From contig WTPW01000622.1 of assembly GCA_009809945.1 (NCBI GenBank), positions 165,583 to 229,582 on the forward strand: a stretch of 64,000 nt of DNA, read 5' to 3'. Numbering within the stretch: position 1 is the stretch's first letter; each line of letters begins with the position of its first letter. Both the position numbers and the translations under genes were made by a program. The notes beneath the pieces are model-generated. The model had not been told where the DNA came from and ran no database searches. It saw only the letters and a list, made by a program, of their open reading frames with translations. This DNA comes from Gigaspora margarita (lineage: Eukaryota; Glomeromycota; Glomeromycetes; Diversisporales; Gigasporaceae). Below are positions 59,302 through 64,000 of this stretch, in pieces.

Positions 59302-60492
59302 AAGCCACACAGAGTTGATTTTTTGTTTCGCATTACATAGAATCTAAAAACTTAGGTCAGTCGTTTGGATTTTTTTTTTGTCTTAATTTACTATAAATTA
59401 ATAAAATCATGTTCATATCTACTAAGATTATGCAAGTTTAATTTTTATTTTGCATAGCAAAGCAGTCATCAGTCTTTTCGAACAATTGGGAATTTAAAGT
59501 CTACATCATCTACATCAGATAACACCGATGAGAATAGCAGAAAAAATAAATATTAAAAATTGAACAATCGGACAATTATAATAAAATCCACTTATCGATA
59601 CAAACCCAACTCTAAATGTATATTATGCATCGAATAGGTTTGTAATAAAAAATTTTTTTTATTATAATTCTAAGGCATCCAAAGTTAATTTTTGTTTTGC
59701 AACCCGCTGACCCATTTTTCAATTTTAATTATTTTTTCCTTTTTTTTAGATCCCAATTTTAGATCCCAATTGTGCCAATTGTTTGATTTTTGACATTTAT
59801 TGTTTTTCACCATTCCCATCTAATGTCACCTGATTGAGACCTTAGTTCCTCGTAATTGTCTGATAGGATTGATAGAAAAAAATACCTAATCCAATTTTTT
59901 AATTCTTGCTATGCAAAATGAAAAAATTAACTTTGCATAACTTTTGTAGACATGCAAACTTAGGTCAGTTGGTCAGATTTTTTTTTTTTTTAATTTACTG
60001 TAAATTATTCATATCTACTAAGGTTATGCAAGGTTAATTTTTCATTTTGCATAGTAAAGAATCAAAAAATCGAGTTAGGAGTTATACTTATTCCATCAGT
60101 CCTACAGAACAATTATAGGAAATTAAGGTCACCATCAGATGACACCAGATGAGAATAACAGAAAAAAATAAATGCCAAAGATCGAACAATTGGCATAATT
60201 GGGATCTAAAAAAAAAAAAATTGACTTTCGATGCAAATCCAACTTCAAATGTGTATTATGCATCAAATAGGTTTGTAACAGACTTTTTTCACCATAATTC
60301 TAAGGCCACCCAAAGTTGATTTTTTGTTTTTTATTACCTGCTGACTCATTTTTTCAATTTTCCAATTTTTTTCTTTTATATCCCAATTGTGCCAATTCGA
60401 TTTTTGACTTATATTTTTTCCAATATTCTTATCTGATATCACCTAATGGAAACTTAATTTCCTGTAATTGTTCAATAAGATTAAGTAGAAAA
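59302..60492. repeat. Two tandem, internally folded copies related to the 6788 MITE
   Basis: 59302 starts GCCACACAGAGTTGATTTTT after TAA, close to the end of the 6788 element. Internal text (TCTACTAAGGTTATGCAAGG, TTGGTCAGATTTTTT, TTATGCATCRAATAGGTTTG) occurs twice, about 590-630 bp apart. Opposite-orientation end phrases (AAGGCCACCCAAAGTTGATT near 60302; AAGGCATCCAAAGTTAATTT near 59667) are embedded. It looks like a tandemly amplified or repeatedly self-inserted MITE. Confidence 0.75.
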
Positions 60493-60669
60493 TTATAAGT
60501 TGCGGAGTTAAGCAGTAGCCTGAAGCTACTCCAAATTTGCTCAATACAGATACTTCCTCTATATTGCCACAAATACACAAGCTTCGCTATACATGTTTGG
60601 AATGTAAGTGTTTTAATATTTCATTCTATATTTATTTTATTCGCACTACTCAACTTATATTATTTTTAC

Positions 60670-61006
60670 TTTAATTTTTACTATTACATTCGACTTTGCT
60701 CATGACTAAATTACATTTTATTCTATCGTTAATAATTACATTTGCATCAATGTTGCCATTATCGATGTATTCGATCCCAATTCAATTTCTACTTTCTACC
60801 ACAATCAACCCAATGTGATTATGTGCATCACATGAACATTTTGCTATACCCTTTTGACCATCAACACAACCCTTCACTATTCTAACCTGATTATTTTCTA
60901 CTTTAACTACATATAAATTTTGCTCATCTAATAACATGTTCCAGACCAGGTATAAGAGCTGTTCAAAAACTATATGCACTTTTCTAAATACTGGTCCCGA
61001 GAGCAT
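60670..61006 (-). CDS. Hypothetical short protein, one in-frame stop
   Basis: Minus-strand frame MLSGPVFRKVHIVFEQLLYL to VVESRN (74 codons, ending at 60782). It continues in the same frame beyond a TGA to about 60672 (IGIEYIDNGNIDANVIINDR). Composition is balanced, with CSCDAHNHI resembling a metal-binding cluster. The stop could be a mutation or mark an intron; no splice pair is convincing. Family unknown. Confidence 0.35.
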
Positions 61007-61205
61007 GCACTTATAGATGTTTAAATGTAATTAATGATTAAACCATATCAATTTTAATAAATCTTACCATTGTATATGCCATATTTGCGACTTAGTTTAT
61101 AATTGAATATTTTATATAATTATGTTAGAAAACTATAACAGTAATTTTAACTAATGTAGTCTTAATCACAGAATTTTTTGTAATAGTTATAATAGATAAA
61201 AAATA

Positions 61206-61508
61206 CTAAAATAAGATAGGTGGCACAAATGCACCACCTATCGCACTAGTATTATTTATATACCAAATATCACTATCTTTATCAATTTTTACTTCTTGCA
61301 ATGCAAATTCTTCTCTCTTCTCTTCTCTTTCAATATCTTGAGTTTCTAAAACCTCTATTTCTACAGATTTTTTACTTGTTTCTTTTACTTTTTTCGTTTT
61401 TCTTTTTAATAACTGCTTGCATTTTTTTACAAAGTTAGAAAATTTATAAGTACGAGGTTTTCTTTTTTCTTTTTTCATTTTAGAACAATATACAAATTTT
61501 AATTTCAA
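61206..61508 (-). CDS. Small basic, coiled-coil-prone hypothetical protein
   Basis: A 100-codon minus-strand frame. A second Met at codon 11 (MKKEKRKPRTYKFSNF) may be the start. The middle is Lys/Glu-rich (LLKRKTKKVKETSKKSVEIE) and the end is SAIGGAFVPPILF. No recognised domain. It resembles the minus-strand reading at 56165-56623 in position next to LINE sequence and in composition, but not clearly in sequence. Confidence 0.35.
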   Translation of the reverse strand: MKLKFVYCSKMKKEKRKPRTYKFSNFVKKCKQLLKRKTKKVKETSKKSVEIEVLETQDIEREEKREEFALQEVKIDKDSDIWYINNTSAIGGAFVPPILF

Positions 61509-61609
61509 TTACCCCCCTTTTTTTATTTACTGATCATCTAATTTTGATTATCTATTTTTGGATATTCTTAAACCCTACTAAATTTTTAAATTAGTATCAT
61601 GTTGATGTG

Positions 61610-61680
61610 AAGCAGTGGTTTGAGCAGGTGATTGTCTAATCAACAGTCTCAAGGTTCAAATCACACCTAAGGAGAGTTCA
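61610..61680 (+). other. tRNA-derived sequence (degenerate)
   Basis: AGCAGTGGTTTGAGCAGG resembles an A box with its D-loop. 34 bases on, AAGGTTCAAATCACACC resembles a B box. The acceptor and T stems do not pair well, so it is a decayed tRNA or the head of a SINE unrelated to the two other copies. Confidence 0.5.
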
Positions 61681-61799
61681 TATAGATATATTAGGGAAAA
61701 CATACTAATATATTCTAAGGCCATTAGGTTGCAATGATATATCACAAGATGTTTTTTTTATTTTTTTTATATACCTTTTTTATTTTATTTTACTCTATT

Positions 61800-64000
61800 T
61801 CCTTTTATACCTTTATAAACAAACTTATCAAAACAACCTCAAAAATCTCTTTAATCTCTTTACTAAATTCTTCTGTAGAAAATATAGAAGCAGCTGCTGC
61901 CTCCGAAAATAATATGTTCTCCACTTTTTTGGGCCATATTCAGAGGAGAATGATGTAAGTAGGTGAGCAGGAAAGCCTATTTACGCAGAGGACCAGGCTT
62001 ATGACATCAGACCCAACATACGGGCAGGCTATTGTATCCTGCGCAGCTGTGAGAACTGAGCTTAAAACAGTGAGCATCTCTACAGAAAATATTAACAATA
62101 CTTCAGATACTATATCTTCATCTCCTTCTGAAGTACAACTTTCTTCTAATACCTCCTCACTACTAACCACTACCAACTCTAACAATTATCCAATATTAGA
62201 AATTTATAATGAATCCCTATTAGAAAAAGACTTCAATAATGAAGAAATTGAACTACCTACAAATTCTTTAAATGATAGAAGCTATATCAGCCCTAGTCCT
62301 AGCTCTCTTGAGTTATATAATCAAACAATATGTTACAACAAATTTCTTTACTATTACAGACTACAATCTCTACCTTCTCTACAAACTATAGGCTCTTTCT
62401 TGCAATATACACTAGAATATTATCCTATGTTTTATTCAAATCAATATATCAAAATTTCTGTTAAACCACATCCTCAACTTGATTATGTTTTTACTAAAGC
62501 ACATATTTACCTCCCATATAAAAACCTTATACCAGGTTACTTCATAATTCCACCTTTTGGAGATCTACCTCTCTTTGCTATGTAGAACTTAAATCATTCA
62601 ATAACAATTTTCAAATACCAATCTTTACTGACAATTTTCTTTTTCCAATATCCAACTTACAACAATATACAACTCCCAACCTTAATACCAATTCTTTCTC
62701 AAATATCAATTTATCCCATTCTTCTGATGAACCTTGTTATAATAAATTTCTTAAAAAACATAATCTCCCACTTCTGCCACCTTTACAAATACTCAAATCC
62801 TTTATACAACATTTATTCAAAAATTCATTTTCACAATTATTCAAAATCTCCATTAATATTACAACTCTTGAAATACATGTATATCTCAACACCCAAGATG
62901 AAGTTCTTTCTAACCATATTTTACTCTCTTCTAATCAATATTCTATATATTATTAGTTACTAATCAAATCATCCACATTAAACCCCTTGCAAAATTTACA
63001 TTTAAACATTGCTACACACAATGTTAGAGGCTTTAATATTGCTTCTAAAAGGCAAATTTGGCAAGACTACTGCATTAACCATAATATCTCAATTACATGC
63101 ATTACTGAAACTAAAATTGCATCAAAAACAAAACTTTCTTTTTGCAACAATAACTTATTTACCTATTACTGGGCAAATTCTGAAAGCTCAGTAGAAGGTG
63201 CTGCTATTATGATTCGCAATAACCTTAAACCACACATATATAGTTGTCACACACATTTCGGTAGGGCTATTGCTTTGGACTTGTTTTTTAAAGGCAATAT
63301 AAAGCTCCATATTATATCAGTTTATCTTTCATCTACTGATTCACAAAAAAGAAATCAAACTCAAAACCAGGTTATTAATTGGACTTTATAGGCTCAACAT
63401 TCTAATCTACACTTTATAATTTTAGGAGATTTTAATACACATGATAATGCAACTAGCTTAGCATCAAAATATAAATTTATAATTTTTTTATTGCTCAAAC
63501 ATGTTTGATATTGGAGCTCATTATAACAATACACACTACACCTGATCAAACAGAATCAACCAAAGCAGAATAGATTATATTTGGACTGATTCATTTAATA
63601 TACAATTTCTTCTTTCTTATAACATTAATGATAGCCAAACTAGTACTCTAAGTAACCATCTTATTCTATTGACATCCTGGACATTCCCTAATGCCTATAG
63701 CAAATCTCCATGCCTTCATACTAGTATCAGCTGCAGAATTTTTAATTACAAAATAATGAGTTCAAATCAATGGACAGAATATTCTAATCTATTATCCCAA
63801 CTTTTTATTAAAAATCATGTTCCAATCTCAACCAATACACAGGAAAGCATTAATACAACCTGGCACAAGATACAACAATGTACTATACAAGCTGCAATTC
63901 AAAAGATTCCTAATAAAAAACTCGCAAATGAAGTTACAATCACAAATATACACCACATTGCACTGCACTTCATACTGGTCTTAAAAAACTTGGACATCTT
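61800..64000 (+). mobile_element. LINE-C, 5' part, cut by the window end
   Basis: G-poor plus-strand sequence with the N-terminal modules and endonuclease of a LINE. The start is uncertain; 61824-61870 matches the end of the ORF1-like gene at about 55910-55965. RT would lie beyond 64000. No target duplication can be tested. Confidence 0.8.
62001..64000 (+). pseudogene. LINE-C ORF2 N-terminus: two CYNKF modules and APE endonuclease
   Basis: 62001-62585 is open: a Ser/Thr-rich lead, then module 1 (ICYNKFLYYYRLQSLPSL, QTIGSFLQYTLEYYP, SNQYIKISV, KAHIYLPYK). A frame slip near 62580 leads to module 2 (CYNKFLKKHNLPLLPPL, ILKSFIQHLF, FKISINI, LEIHVYLN). The endonuclease follows: IATHNVRGFN, ITCITETKI (catalytic Glu), GAAIMIRNN, LDLFF, ISVYLSS, and after TAG at 63389, FIILGDFNTHDN. 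Later parts (SRIDYIW-like, then S-N-H in place of SDH near 63650) are in other frames. The endonuclease would nick DNA for target-primed reverse transcription. Frameshifts make it inactive. Confidence 0.82.

Noticed and set aside
61610-61680. Functional tRNA gene
   Set aside because: Box-like words are present but the T stem and acceptor stem do not pair.

Overview
The window is AT-rich, intron-containing eukaryotic DNA. Degenerate protein kinase genes with an N-terminal WTS-N-ID-IQ-Q / EWIP motif and an HKDFH-x2-N catalytic loop, Sel1-like and F-box fragments, and a very high load of transposon debris together suggest an arbuscular mycorrhizal fungus (Glomeromycotina, Rhizophagus- or Gigaspora-like). 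The organism call is inference. No rRNA, intact tRNA, CRISPR array or prokaryotic operon was seen.

Almost everything is mobile DNA inserted into other mobile DNA. 1-3036 is the 3' part of a LINE (RT C-terminus, RNase H, zinc motif, poly-A). 3037-8990 holds short inverted-repeat elements, tandem repeats and a dead kinase gene. 9339-11288 is a hAT-like element built from GGTTCA repeats and stacked palindromes. 12297-13225 is a foldback element. 14190-16976 is a hAT-like element with a second hAT-like element inside it, which itself carries a TA-type MITE. 17768-18517 (minus) is the one convincing intact cellular gene: a secreted, probably GPI-anchored cysteine-containing protein. A 5.06-kb hAT transposon (18547-23603) with a dead transposase and an internal 549-bp palindrome sits 22 bp upstream of its start codon.

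24153-36178 is a Ty3/Gypsy LTR retrotransposon with both LTRs. It carries a MITE in one LTR, a second MITE in gag, a 4.8-kb TTAA-flanked element in the reverse transcriptase (itself hosting three smaller elements) and a tRNA-derived SINE a few codons further on; its integrase core is missing. 38203-47851 is a Russian-doll locus: a TA-type MITE holds a palindromic-satellite element, which holds a LINE, which holds a second LINE. An uninterrupted copy of the outer MITE at 5508-5743 serves as the empty-site reference.

48070-50860 carries an F-box pseudogene and an internally duplicated Sel1/kinase pseudogene. 53311-55965 is a large decayed reading frame that appears to be ORF1 of the LINE lineage whose endonuclease part starts near 61800 and runs off the window at 64000. 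A second SINE of the same family as the one in the Gypsy element lies at 56994-57609 (minus).

The points most worth following are: (1) at least five hAT-like elements, each with its own private subterminal repeat word; (2) large multi-unit palindromic arrays inside elements; (3) a duplicated CYNKF module upstream of the LINE endonuclease; (4) a GC-richer SINE family with a shared core. All boundaries were read by eye from target-site duplications and terminal repeats.
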